From Ecdyonurus torrentis (lineage: Eukaryota; Arthropoda; Insecta; Ephemeroptera; Heptageniidae): DNA of 64,000 nt. The position numbers and the translations under genes were made by a program. Numbering within the stretch: the stretch's first letter is position 1; each line of letters starts with the position of its first letter. Positions 1-16,340 of the stretch are shown here, one piece after another. Below the pieces are notes generated by a model. The model was not told the DNA's origin. It was given only the letters and a program-made list of their open reading frames with translations, and did not search any database. The DNA lies in contig OX439133.1 of assembly GCA_949318235.1 (NCBI GenBank), positions 15,675,905 to 15,739,904 of the forward strand, written 5' to 3'.

Positions 1-257
1 ATTTCATTAATTATTTTCTCTCTTAACTGATGGTCATGAGTTCTAAATTTTTTTATCATAAGCTATTATATTACTATATTAACTTTCAAATGGTATCATA
101 AAGTTTGAAAGTTTTATTTTTAGATTTTGAGATGCAAGCCCAAGCATTTTAAATTCATTTTTGAAGATTGTAATACAACGCATGATCGTTATATTTTACA
201 TTAGCGTGAGCGCAAAAGTTACGACTATTACGATTTTCAAAAATTAATTACATATAA

Positions 258-5089
<4,832 letters not shown>

Positions 5090-5464
5090 CAAAACGCCTC
5101 GCGAGTAAAAATATTTACTCGCGCTCAAACTGAAGTTACATGGGACCCAAATAGTGAATTAGTACATAATATAGTATCTACATCATCTGGAAGTGGTGCT
5201 AGATCAGTACAAGTTTGGGAACCTAGTAGTAGTAGTAGTAGTCATCGTAATAATACTATAGCACAGATACATACAAATCATGAAAATTTAATTGAATTAA
5301 ATCCTTTAATATTAGATTTAAATTTAAATACTAGTAATAATACTATATTATATATTGATAGTACTAATAATACATCTAATAATTTATTATTAATAGAAGA
5401 AGATACAATTGAACCTAATGTATTAAATTCACAAATTAAATGGGAAAATAATGATATTCGGTGA
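5090..5464 (+). CDS. In-frame 124-codon extension after the CNNM stop (candidate readthrough C-tail)
   Basis: Reading on in the CNNM frame after TAA 5087-5089 gives 124 sense codons before TGA 5462-5464. The peptide is polar and acidic, with TEVTWDPNSELVHN near its start, a run of six serines in the middle and a C-end reading NSQIKWENNDIR. Codons are mostly AAT, TTA, AGT, GAA and ATA, as expected for coding sequence in an AT-rich genome. At about 75% A+T a random frame meets a stop roughly every 11 codons, so 124 open codons in the same frame is very unlikely by chance. It could be translated by readthrough, reached by an alternative splice that skips the TAA, or be a recently lost C-terminus. 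No homologue is recognised. Confidence 0.5.
   Translation, partial: QNASRVKIFTRAQTEVTWDPNSELVHNIVSTSSGSGARSVQVWEPSSSSSSHRNNTIAQIHTNHENLIELNPLILDLNLNTSNNTILYIDSTNNTSNNLLLIEEDTIEPNVLNSQIKWENNDIR
5100..5123 (+). promoter_or_regulatory. Perfect RNA hairpin just downstream of the CNNM stop codon
   Basis: CGCGAGTAAA (5100-5109) pairs perfectly with TTTACTCGCG (5114-5123) around a 4-nt AATA loop. The stem starts 10 nt after the TAA (5087-5089). GC-rich stem bases are rare in this AT-rich surrounding. A structured element at this distance from a stop is the arrangement known for stimulated stop readthrough; the function here is inferred. Confidence 0.55.
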
Positions 5465-5708
5465 TTAAAATATCGCGGATTTGGAAAGTAAATCTAAATT
5501 CGCTTAATATATATTTCATGAACTTTTTAATTAATTCTTTAATCTATATTAATATTTAATTATGTATTTATCCAATATATAAGAAAGTGAAAATGAAGAT
5601 GAGGAAGATGAAAAATAAATGTCCTATAGCTTAAAATTAAAGGACTTAATAGAAGAAGAAGAAAAAAATGCTCCACATGAATTTGATTCTAAAAAATTAT
5701 TATATTTA

Positions 5709-5742
<34 letters not shown>

Positions 5743-6431
5743 CCCTTAAAATTTAATGTTAACAATGCGTTTTTAATATAATATTCGAAGCATTTTGAGC
5801 TTTAAATTTGCCATAGTGAAATTCAAATCAATAAAAGACAAGCATTATCATTGTTTGTTAATGCATATTTAAAGTTTTTTTTTATTAATTTTTTTTTTTC
5901 ATTTATTTTCCCAGGTTTGTAAAACAACAACTTTAGACCCTAAAATCGCTAAAACATGTTTCTGAGCTTGTTTGGCCAGTGATAATTTCCCATCTATACT
6001 AAATAAATTAATTTTTTCGTCTCAGAAAGTTGATTTGTAAAGTGATTTTGTGTGATTTACTTTCATTTATTTTTTTTCCTACATTATTTTTACAGTCATT
6101 TTCATGTTTAGCACTAATTTTATTCTATTATTTGTAAATGATTTTCTTGTTTAGCACTGTATTATGTAAATTTTGTAATATAATAATAAGTGTACATTGA
6201 GTAAATGTAATTTATATATACCTATAAATAATTTGGTGCAAATATAATAATAGTGTAAGATTACCATGAAAACAAAATATTATGCATGATTAATGGGGCT
6301 TATATTGTCGATTAAAAAAACATCAATCGTACCTTCAAAACATGTGACAGCTTCATTGCAAGTTGTTTTGCTCTAAAACATCCTCCACCTCCTCCCAAAT
6401 GATACAGAATATCACAGTAGAGGATCTTTTC
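5465..6431. other. CNNM downstream region, possible 3' UTR with a second coding-looking block
   Basis: After the second stop the sequence is AT-rich. At 5589-5615 it reads ENEDEEDEK then TAA, and directly after this an ATG (5619) opens a short frame reading MSYSLKLKDLIEEEEKNAP that runs into a T-homopolymer near 5710. An AATAAA lies at 5614-5619, a weak signal in this composition. From 5710 to 6431 I see only homopolymers and AT-rich DNA. It may be 3' UTR or a remnant of a longer C-tail. Confidence 0.3.
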
Positions 6432-6774
6432 TTAAAGGCATAGAAAACATGAAACAACATGTGCTTTTTAATCATTAAACACAAAATGGGATCTACAAAT
6501 CTTACCAGAATGTAAATGTGGCCGCACAAGAGTGCGTGAAATAAATGTAAAGTATGCAATTTTAGTAAAAATTTCTGTTTATGATGTCAGAAACAGGCCA
6601 AAAATAGTATGAAAATGTTGTGTGGGTTGCATAAATGGAAAATTTTCTGATCACTACTACGGCGCTACAGTTGGGTTCTGAGATGAATTAATGTTATTTA
6701 TGTAAGTCCCATCAAGTATTTTATGATGTAAATGCTTGTGTTTTCATGTTGTCTATGCCTTTAAGTTAATTGAC
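6432..6774 (+). mobile_element. MITE family C, copy 1 (TTAAAGGCATAG termini)
   Basis: It begins TTAAAGGCATAGAAAACAT and ends GTCTATGCCTTTAA. These are inverted termini carrying TTAA, the target signature of piggyBac-type elements. Inside are conserved pieces such as GGGATCTACAAA, ACCAGAATGTAAATGTG, GGCGCTACAGTTG and GTAAGTCCCATCAAGT. The same order recurs at 37562-37917 and 38737-39070, and inverted at 48506-48863. No transposase is present. Confidence 0.85.
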
Positions 6775-8172
6775 CACCAATAAGCCCTAATGAAATTGTA
6801 AATATGTTTAATTATAAATTAGACAGTTATTTTTATTTAGAATTTTTTGCCATATTATATTTTGTATGTATTTGTTTCTTCTTCCTATTTTTTTTTAATT
6901 ATTTGTCACTGGACAGAAACATAATTTTTCTGATTAATTTTTTTCTCCAACTATGCTAAATTTAATTTATTAATATATTTTTCCACTATATAGGCTATCA
7001 ATTAAGTAATAATTTTTATTTTTGAAAATTTAAAAAAAAAATATTTATTTTCTTCTATAAAAAAGTATTGTCATTAAAGCTATAGTTGACACAATAAAAA
7101 TTTGACAACAAAAATGCAAATTCGCGTATTCAGAACTTATAAAGTATATATAAAAATGTATTTAAAGCAGTATTTATAAAAATAACATAAAATTGACAAA
7201 AGAAAAAAAAATACTATGAGTACTCTATTAGAAATATTGAAAAGAATATTAAATATTCATTGATTAATTTGTTTCTTAAATAAATATATTACTCAATTTT
7301 TTTTAAACATGTAAATATAAGTAAAATCCTTTAATTACTTAATATAGAACATTAAAAACATAACCAGTAAAGTGTCCTGCCAAACTTTAAACAAAACATT
7401 AAAATAACATTTAAAATTTCATTTATAAATACTTCTGTAGGAATATTGAAAAAGATAATACGTAATTAATATTATTAAAAAGAAATGTCCTTGTAATTGT
7501 AAATATTAATAGCTAAAATTATGTACTGTAAATGAATAAACTTATATAAGCTATTAGAATTTAGGGAAATGATAAAAATGAATAAATATTGGACTTTTTG
7601 ATTTCATATTCGATTGTTACAAATTATTATTATAAAATTTATGCATTAATTAGGTTCTAATCGTAAAAATAATAATACTAAATAAAAATAAAAAATATTG
7701 CATTTAAAAAAATTGTTTAATATTTCGTTGTTTTTTTAGAAGAATTTGAATTTTTGGACGTAATAGTAATTAAAATTTAACAGAAATGAGAAGAAAAAAA
7801 TTAAAAATATTTCGAAAGTGCGATACAGTATTTAAAAATAATTTTTTTTTTTTAAATAAATGATATGAAATATGAAAGAAAAGGATAGAACAAAAGATTT
7901 TGGTGAAAATTTTTGTTATATATTATAGCACAGACAGAAGATAATTCATTCATCTCTCTGAGTGAGTCTGTAAGGACTGACGAAAGCATAACAAACTCCG
8001 TTTTTTCTTGGAGTTTAGTGCCGAAAGCTATCTAATATGTGTTAGTTTTTTTATCTATCTCCTAGCAAGATTTTCACTGAACTATAGTAATCTCTTCTCT
8101 ATGGTAAATATCTCGCTGGTTTTTTCCTACGTTTCAATTTCAAATTTATCACAACTAACCGCGATGTTTTCC
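6775..8172. other. AT-rich intergenic DNA, nothing recognised
   Basis: It contains homopolymers and short AT repeats only, with no conserved reading frame and no structured RNA that I can support. Confidence 0.5.
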
Positions 8173-8505
8173 TTAAGGGAGTAGGTTAGCGACGTCGGGT
8201 ATTAGACTCAAACTTTTACCGTCAAAAAAATCCGAAATTTTGCACAATGATACTTCAGCTTAAGACAATTTCAAATATATAAAAATTTTGGGGGTTCACT
8301 GTGCAAATTAATTTTATATTATTTTTTAAAATTTTACGCCCATAAGGCCCAATGTTAATTTCAATAATTTTTTTTTCTGGACGGTCAAACATCTTGAAAT
8401 TTTTATCACGGCTAGATGTGACCCTTAGCTACACAATGACACCAAATTTAGACCCAAAACACGTTCTAAATTTTGAGATATAAGATCAATACCCTACTCC
8501 CTTAA
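8173..8505 (+). mobile_element. MITE family A, complete solo copy (TTAAGGGAGTAGG termini)
   Basis: This 333-bp element starts TTAAGGGAGTAGG and ends CCTACTCCCTTAA. The termini are inverted and each includes TTAA. Inside are GCACAATGATACTTCAGCTT, GTGCAAATTAA and TTGAGATATAAG, shared with copies embedded in the large array (19021-19300, 22086-22444, 24593-24941, 27027-27386, 29439-29789, 31825-32181) and with a short inverted copy at 56997-57121. This copy stands outside the array, which shows that the unit is an independent element. It is non-coding. The TTAA ends suggest piggyBac-type mobilisation. Confidence 0.85.
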
Positions 8506-9193
8506 TATCTTTATTTATAAATAAATGAATGTTTTTCAAAATAAATTTTAAAAAAAAGTGTAGTTTATAAAAAAAAGCGGACCTGATTAAAATTTAATGA
8601 TATTTTAATTGGTAACTCAGTAATTGGAGTATTCATATGTTCAAGGTCATGACCCTTCTCGTGACTTGACCTAGAGTAGATTCTAAGCACTGGTATACTG
8701 AAGAATATTTCTTGATAAAAAAAAAATATTTCTTCTAACTTAAAACACCTATATACTTGCTTATTAAACATTGTAAATGCTTAAAATAAATTTGTATATT
8801 ATATAATTATTGCCATAATGATGCTATTTTTTTGTTTGTATAAAAAATATAAAATTATTAATGTTGGAGTTAAAAAAATATAACATTCCAAAGAGCGTTT
8901 TGGAATATTAAAAAATATATATTATAGTGTTACTTTTTTTTTTTTTTTTTTTTTTGCTCTATTAGAAAGACTGTCAAAATATTATACTTTAGAATTAATT
9001 GAATAAAAAAATGTCTGGTTTATTTATAAAAAATGTTAAATGTTATGGGAAAGATTGCAAATATTATACTGTAATTGCAAAACCGTGTAAGATGTAGGCG
9101 AAAATGAAAAAGAGGGAATGAAATACAGTAAATTATAGGTTTTTAAAAAGAATGTAAGGATATACATTATTATATTGTTTTATATATGGGCTC

Positions 9194-9227
<34 letters not shown>

Positions 9228-10522
9228 TTATTTAAAATTCTGATGATAATTCTAAATATTTCAACTTCAAACTATAATAATAACAATAAATCAAAACAAG
9301 AGCTCTTAATTCAAAATTATCATGTAATTTTTATATCACAAACATATATTTCAAAAATAAAATATATTAATAATAATTATTCCGTTATATTCATAAAAAC
9401 TCAAATTTTGATTTGCAATTTTTATTCCTCTTTCATTTTTTACTAATTTTTTTTTTTTTTTTTCTTTAACGATTTATGGTGATTCACGCATTCAGTACAT
9501 AAACACTTAAAATAATTATAAATTACAAAATAAATAGTAAAATTAACATATAAATTAGTATTGTAGACACATTTCGCGTCAGAAAATTTTTGGAGCCGCA
9601 ATTTAAAGTGGTGAAAAAATAATTAAAAATTAATACTATATTGTTAAGAAACTTAAAAATTAATCCACTTTTTTTTTTTTTTTTTTTTTTTTTATCGGTA
9701 CACTTGAAATTGCTACTGAATGTAAAAATCACCAACTAAATCAATCTTTAATAATGCAACTATTTTTAGTGCCACAATTTACTATAATATTATGTATAAA
9801 AAAAAATTGTTGTGTATATTTTGTAAACAAAAGAAGAATGAGAAAAAAATATATTTAATGTTAAAATGCTTAGATTTAAAATGAATGTTATTATTATAAA
9901 TTTAAGTTTTAAGATTAAAATTTATGTCAATGAATAATTTTTTTTTAATATAATTTTTCTTTTTAAACATTTTTAATACAATAAAAAAATATATATGAAT
10001 TAAAAATATAATAATTAGAAGAATTAAAAATTGTGTTTTATTAAGTTATTTATTTTTGTTTACCTTTCCTGTTTATTTACAATTTTAATAATAGCTAGAA
10101 TTTTAAATATCAGCAAAACTTTTTTTATATATTTTTTTATTATTTTTAATAATAAAGGGCGGGAGAAGCTGTAGCTAAAAATTATAATTTTTTAGCATGG
10201 AAAATATTTTTATTTGAATTAGAAAAGTCTAAGAAAGGGATAATTTATATTTCTAAATAAATATATTTAAAAAGAAAAAAATAATTTTTAATAGCCCCTG
10301 TAAGTTAGGCAACTGGTTATGCAGCAATGCACGACAAGTTGCATACCTCGCAGGATACATCAAAATAATAAATTTCGCACCTCAATAACTTGTGAAATAA
10401 GTGTTGAAATTAAAAATAAACATCAGATTCGTAATCTACGAACCCAAATTAGTAGGAAAACATGATGATCTTAGATTTTTGAAATTTTTACCAAAATTAT
10501 TTTTTATTGCCAACTTTTTTAT
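8506..10522. other. AT-rich intergenic DNA, nothing recognised
   Basis: It holds long T tracts (8936-8955, 9198-9226, 9669-9693) and AT-rich sequence. I see no conserved gene, RNA or element border. Confidence 0.5.
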
Positions 10523-10766
10523 TTAGGGTTGATTTGAAAAATTAACCCCAGATCTGTAATCATCAGATCAAGGGCTTTTCAATCGATATGCCAATTAATA
10601 AGATTTGCGACCAAAGCGTTCAAAGTCAAAAAAAGAAGCAAGGCTACACTTCTTTACTTTTGTGACCTTGAACACTTCGGTCGCGGATCATAATAATTCC
10701 CAACATCATTAGAAAGCCCTTGATTAGGACATCACCAAACTGGGGTTAATTTTTCTCTAGACCTAA
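10523..10766. mobile_element. Imperfect fold-back element, about 244 bp
   Basis: The left half (AAAAATTAACCCCAG, then ATCAAGGGCTTTT, GCGACCAAAG, GTTCAAAGTC) is matched in inverted order on the right (GACCTTGAAC, CTTCGGTCGC, AAAGCCCTTGAT, CTGGGGTTAATTTTT). The arms are about 100 bp and meet near 10640. It is non-coding, and no target duplication is obvious. Confidence 0.6.
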
Positions 10767-11410
10767 AAACAAGAGTAATAATAATAATCAATTTAAAAGT
10801 GTTTGCAAATAATTAGCATTCTTTTTGTGCAAGTTTTCCTAACACATCTGATAGGTTACATCGAAACTAACTTAAAAGTAATATTTATTTTAGTTCTTTG
10901 ATTTTAATAAAGAAGAAAATAAGTACTTTTAATTATTGAGTTGCAGCCGTAGAAATCACTGAACTTCAAGTATTAAAGTTTCTTTAATAAATACAAGAAA
11001 AAATATTAATTGCTATTATTACTAGCTTATATCAATAGAACGGTGAAAGCTTAAAATATGAAAATACATCTACGACGTAAAAATTTAAATAAGTGATATT
11101 TTAAAATAAACATTTTTTTTTAAGGTTTGTAATGTATTTTTTTTTAATTTTTTTTTTTTTATTGGTAATGATTATTCTACGACTCTAATATAACATTTAA
11201 TCAATGTAAAACTAAAATTAGAGGCAAAAAGTACATAATACTACATAATATTATACGGAATAAAATAAAAACTTTTTTTAAATTCATTTAATTTCATTTC
11301 AAAATTATAGCAGTCATTTTACTAGATATAATTTTTTTTTTTTTTTTTTTTAGATTTAGGTATCTCTTTAGATTATTTCCGCACCAAGTCAGTCGCTAGT
11401 CCTGTAGTCC

Positions 11411-11562
11411 TTTAATTTAAGTTGTTAATTAACGTTAACATTAAGTTAACTGTCACGTTAACTAGTTATATTACTAGATTAACAACATTGCAAAAAGTAA
11501 CGTTATATAGATTAACAAAAGTGGACGTTAACATAGCCATAACTATAACGTTACTTTTTGAA
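11411..11562. repeat. GTTAAC/AACGTT-rich inverted repeat
   Basis: CAAAAAGTAACGTTATA (11491-11507) and its exact complement TATAACGTTACTTTTTG (11544-11560) form a 17-bp perfect stem. The sequence just to the left is crowded with GTTAAC/ACGTTA. Similar terminal motifs occur in some hAT-type MITEs, but no target duplication was found. Confidence 0.45.
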
Positions 11563-11989
11563 AGTAATTATTTCTTTATACTGTTTAAAAAAAAATCAAC
11601 TGATGAGGTGTGAGAAATAACATATAAAATTTACTTATTTATTTATAAATTAAAATTGTAATTTCATAAATAATTAAATTAATGAATAAGTCGTAAAAAT
11701 TTAATATCGTCTAAAAGAGCTGTAAACGTTATATAGACTAGTTAACGCAAATTGATATTAAATGGAATGTTATAGTTGGGGATGAATTAGAGGTCAGGTA
11801 ACGTTATATCGATATGCGTATTAAACATGCGGATTTCAATTTAGCTCAGGAAATAGGGTTTACGAACACCATGTTAAAATTTACTATTTTTTTAAGTAGG
11901 CGTTCCCATGACTGAGGTTATTCTTTAAGAAATACAAGCTTTGTAAATTTAAATTACTAAAAACTATAAAAAAGATGCTTAATTAAACA

Positions 11990-12310
11990 CCTGCTTGATA
12001 TGTGCTACAGAAGCCAAACTGTCACGCAGCTTCGATATATGACGAAACCCCCATTCGCTATCGTTCCAAAGTTATCGATTATCACCACCAACCATGGCTA
12101 AATCCCTCGGAAGTCATTTAGACAAACGTGGCTGTGAGTGACTCTGAACTCACTCCCCTGCAACCAGAGCTAATCCCTATATAATCTAATGTTATTTCTA
12201 AGCTAACCTACCATGGTTGAGATAATATCTAGTCGTATCTGAGCGCGGAATGAACCTCCGTACTTGCAGCGCACACACCAAGGTTACAGGGCATAACCAT
12301 CGTTGTGGCA
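11990..12310 (-). repeat. Array core copy 1, inverted
   Basis: On the - strand it reads CACAACGATGGTTATG... CCTTGGTGTGTGCGCTGCAA... GGAGGTTCATTCCGCGCTCA... and ends GCTTCTGTAGCACA, nearly identical to the cores on the + strand. Its internal variant is the GAAATAACATTA type. The inverted similarity extends left to about 11930 (AAGCTTTGTAAATT). Confidence 0.85.
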
Positions 12311-12506
12311 TATACATAAGCTCAACTGCCATGCTTAGGGTGACTGGCAGTCTTGTAGTCGGTACCTGAATTTCCTATAACGTAAACGTTATGGTGGTTA
12401 TGGGTTTAAAAATTCTTAAAAAATTTATGTCTTAAAACATTAAAAGTATTATCTAGTATATCATTTAAATTTCTCCGAAATAAATAAAGTAGTTTTCTCA
12501 AATATC

Positions 12507-12508
<2 letters not shown>

Positions 12509-12575
<67 letters not shown>
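12509..12575. repeat. Poly(A) tract, 67 nt
   Basis: An uninterrupted A run, the longest homopolymer in the window. The length in an assembly is unreliable. Confidence 0.9.
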
Positions 12576-12576
<1 letters not shown>

Positions 12577-12825
12577 CGCTCCATAAATAGCTTTCCCTGC
12601 CTCATCCCGCGCGATAAACCGATAAGCTTTATATAACTTTAACTATCGTTATTCAAAATGGGAAAATTAAAATTAAAGTTTTACGAAAATAAGATGAAAA
12701 TTAAAAAAAAAAAAAAAAAAAAAAGTTCGTCGATAGAGCTTGAAAATACCTATAGATATTTTCATGTTTTAACATTACAGACAATGAACCGAAACACGGA
12801 TTTTGTAGAAGATAAGCTCTTTATG

Positions 12826-13144
12826 TAAGACCCTTGCACATCCTTGCGCTTTGTCGCCATGTTTGTGGTACCTAATGCATTGTTCAGCATATACGAAGGA
12901 AACATAATTTTGTTTTCTCATTTTTTGCATATAATTAAAAAAATTGTTTCGAGCATTTTTCTGATATTCTTCTATAGCTTATTAAAAACAAACCTATAGA
13001 AGTAAATATTAGATTGAGGTATGAAAAGCTTTAATTGTTTGCTGTTTCTAAAAAAAAATAATAAAACTGACGTTTTTCCTATGCTGGTCTGTGTATTCCA
13101 GACCAACAAAATAGCGGCGCTTAAATATGAGTGGACCGGTCTTA
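12826..13144 (+). mobile_element. Repeat element with TAAGACC ends (intact copy)
   Basis: It is bounded by TAAGACC and GGTCTTA. The left part CCTTGCACATCCTTGCGCTT and the right part GACCAACAAAAT / AAATATGAGTG also occur at about 40410-40575 and 42955-43060, where the element is split by the 406-bp array. It is non-coding and inserted in a diverged array unit. Confidence 0.65.
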
Positions 13145-13609
13145 TACTAATATTACTGTATTCAAAAATTTAGTATTTTGGCAATGTTGGCAATTATGTC
13201 AAACAAAATGCAAACACGATCAAATATTTAAGTTATTCTGCTTTAAGGGTTATAGATGGCATAGTATCTCAAAACTTAAAACGAAAACTTCAAACTTTAT
13301 GATGCTATTTATAAGTTAATTGTAAAAGATTTGTAACACTATAACAGTTAAATATGATAGCATTTTCAGAACCCGTGACCATTTGGGAATACCCCCTTTA
13401 AAAAAAATTGTAAATACCTTCTATTTTATTATTATTAATTTTTTTTTTTTTTCAATTTAAAGTTTAAAAATTATTACATCATTCATTACTTCTAAACACC
13501 CATACAATTTTCACAATTAATTGATAAACATTTTGCTACAAAATTTTAAAAAAAAAAAAAAAAGTGAAAAAATTAATTTTAAATTCCTCTAAAAGAAAAT
13601 ACGGATACT

Positions 13610-14134
13610 ATACAGGGTGTTTTTTTAAAAGCGCGCATTTTAAAACGCAAAATAAAATATGAAGAAATAAAATAAAATTAACTTTTTATATAGCGTTTTG
13701 TAGCCCAGGGTTAGACATATTTAAAACTGTTCTTAGAAATAAAATTGAGTGACCAGTTTGCTTGCACCGAGCGTCAACGTAAAAATGTGCAACTTTTTTT
13801 TTCCAGACGTCTTTTTTTCTGCAAAAATGATCAGAAATGTGCTTTTTTAACTATCCTTTATTGACAATTAATGGAGTCTGTTGGCATAAATAATATACCT
13901 ATAGCACTCTAAACATGTTCTGTGATAAAAATGGAAGGATATGGCCACATTGGTATCAGGGTTAAGGTGAAAACTTTTGCGTTAAACATTGCTAAATTTG
14001 AATTAAAAAATTCTGTTAATCCAATTTTTTTTTTTTTTTTTTTTTTTTACCGATTTTGTATTAATTTTATTTGTATTGTATCATATTTTATTTTGCGTTT
14101 TAAAATGCGCGCTTTTAAAAAAACACCCTGTATA
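13610..14134. mobile_element. MITE with CAGGGTGTTTTTTTAAAAG termini, TA target
   Basis: The left end TACAGGGTGTTTTTTTAAAA / GCGCGCATTTTAAAACGC is matched inverted by GCGTTTTAAAATGCGCGC / TTTTAAAAAAACACCCTGTA. TA flanks both ends, the usual Tc1/mariner-type target. A solo end of a similar element (ACAGGGTGTTTATAAAAAA) lies at about 50843. It is non-coding: the apparent frame across it is a by-product. Confidence 0.75.
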
Positions 14135-14623
14135 ATAGACATCAATAAGCATGAAAATATCTACTGTATAACAATCGGACAATGAACTGAAACGTCGATT
14201 TTATAGGAGAAAGTGAAAAGCTCTTCATGTAAGTAAATTAAATAGTACGACTTCCAAAAATAGAGAATTTAGGCAATATTGGTGCCAATTTAATATCATA
14301 ATTAGCACCAATATTGTCTTTGCTTTATAAACACTGTATATATAGTTTAAATGTTATTTATTAATAAAAATTATATATTTTATTTAAAAGTTTACAAATA
14401 CAAATATGATAAAATTAATTAGTTTATTTTTTAACTAATAATTATTATTATTATTATAAATAAAATAATAAAATCTTTTATTTTTAATTTTGTTTTAAAT
14501 CAATTTATGCAATGCTATTGATAATAATTATGTTTATAAATGCTTTTTAATTTTAAAAAAATTATAAATAAATAACTTCACAAACCTTTAGTTAAGTAGA
14601 TTTTTAGAAAGAATTACATATAG

Positions 14624-15163
14624 TAGAGCTGTAAATCTAAACCGGTTCGAGAACTCGCCCGGGCCAAAATCTTCGGGTGCTCCTCTTTTAGAAAATGGTA
14701 TTAATGGTAAACCCGGTTTCGAGCTTTTTTAACTAAAAAAACTAGCTTTTTCGAGTTGAGCTCGTAAGTGACTTGGAAAAAAAAACGAGCTTTTGAAAAT
14801 AAATCGATCTAGTACAATTTTTGAAGAAAGGAAAGAAAAAACTGTTTGTAATTTTGGTTTAAAATGGCATTTTTAATATTCTATCCTGCAAAATAAGCTG
14901 TTTAAAATATTTTTAAAAAATATTTTAATTTTTATTTTTGACTTTAACCTTCGAAAACATTTTTTTCATAATATAAATTGAGCTTTTTTCTTCATAGGCT
15001 CGAAGGCTCGTTTTTAAACTTTGGCTCAAATGTCGAGCTTTCCGAGCTTTGGCTCGTTTTTCGAGTTTAAGCACGATTTCAAACTAAACCCGGGTTTCAA
15101 GTCAAAACCGGGCTAAAAAATGTCAGCCCAAACTAAAAATATTCCGAGTTTTTTACAGCTCTA
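14624..15163. mobile_element. hAT-like MITE, 540 bp
   Basis: The termini TAGAGCTGTAAA and TTTACAGCTCTA are inverted. The flanks ACATATAG (left) and ATATATAG (right) match at 7 of 8 positions, consistent with the 8-bp target duplication of hAT transposons. The inside is rich in GAGCT/CTCG motifs and has no transposase. Confidence 0.75.
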
Positions 15164-16019
15164 ATATATAGATTTCCTACGTTTAGGAAAGTAAATCATC
15201 AAAATTTTAAATTATGTGAAGAATATATACAGGTTGAATGAAGTCTAAGAACTATACCACAAGTGAACACTCTTCTAATAAACAATTAAGAGAACAAGAG
15301 AAGCCTTAATTTTATTAGGATAAATCACAAACAAAAAAATGATTCATTTTAAATAAATAATGCATTATTAACATACCGTAAAAAAAAATTAAAAAATTAT
15401 TTTCACAAATGTGAATAATAGAGAATAATAATGATAAGCCAATTATGAAATTATAAGTTCAATTAAATTACGATAGAACTATCATCATTAAAAAAAAAAA
15501 AGTCTCGTCGCATTTAATATAATATATAATGCATTCTTTCATTTTTCCAAATAATTTGGGAAATTAGTAGTCTAAAATCATAAATAACTAAGTTGTTATC
15601 TGTTATAAATTTTTATTGTTATTTCGTAAAATATATATCATTTAGCGTCTAAGAAGCAAATCATTTTAATCATTTTAAGGTAAAAGTTTAATTATGTCAA
15701 CCCCATGCAAAAGCTTTTAATTAAATATTTATGTTATTTTACTTTCAAGATATTTTTTTAAATTTAAGATAACCACCTTCCTTCCTTCTTTCCTTTTTTT
15801 ATTCTTTTTTTATTTATTTATTTTATTTTATTTTAATTTTTTTGGGCGGGGGGGAGGGGGGCTTAAAAAAAGTAATCAGATTTATTTGAAATTTTTATCA
15901 TTTTTGCTTCTGAACATTGTATGATATATAACTATTACTTTTTAGCTTTCAAATGGCATCGTAAAAATTTTATATTTCATTTTAGTTTTTGAAATGCAAG
16001 CCATCTAACTACAACTCTA

Positions 16020-16340
16020 AAGCAGTTGAGCTTATATGGCACAACGATGGTTATGTCCTGTAACCTTGGTGTGTGCGCTGCAAGTACGGAGGTTCATTCC
16101 GCGCTCAGATACGACTAGATATCTCAACCATGGTAGGTTAGCTTAGAAATAACATTACATTAGGGATTAGCTCTGGTTGCAGGGGAGTGAGTTCAGAGTC
16201 ACTCACAGCCACGTTTGTCTAAATGACTTCCGAGGGATTTAGCCATGGTTGGTGGTGATAATCGATAACTTTGGAAAGATAGCGAATGTGGGTTTCGTCA
16301 TATATCGAAGCTGCGTGATAGTTTGGCTTCTGTAGCACAC
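16020..16340 (+). repeat. Array core copy 2
   Basis: It is the first direct core. The internal variant is GAAATAACATTACATT. It lies in a diverged edge unit whose upstream part (15240-15990) resembles 34015-35040 rather than the central units. Confidence 0.85.
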
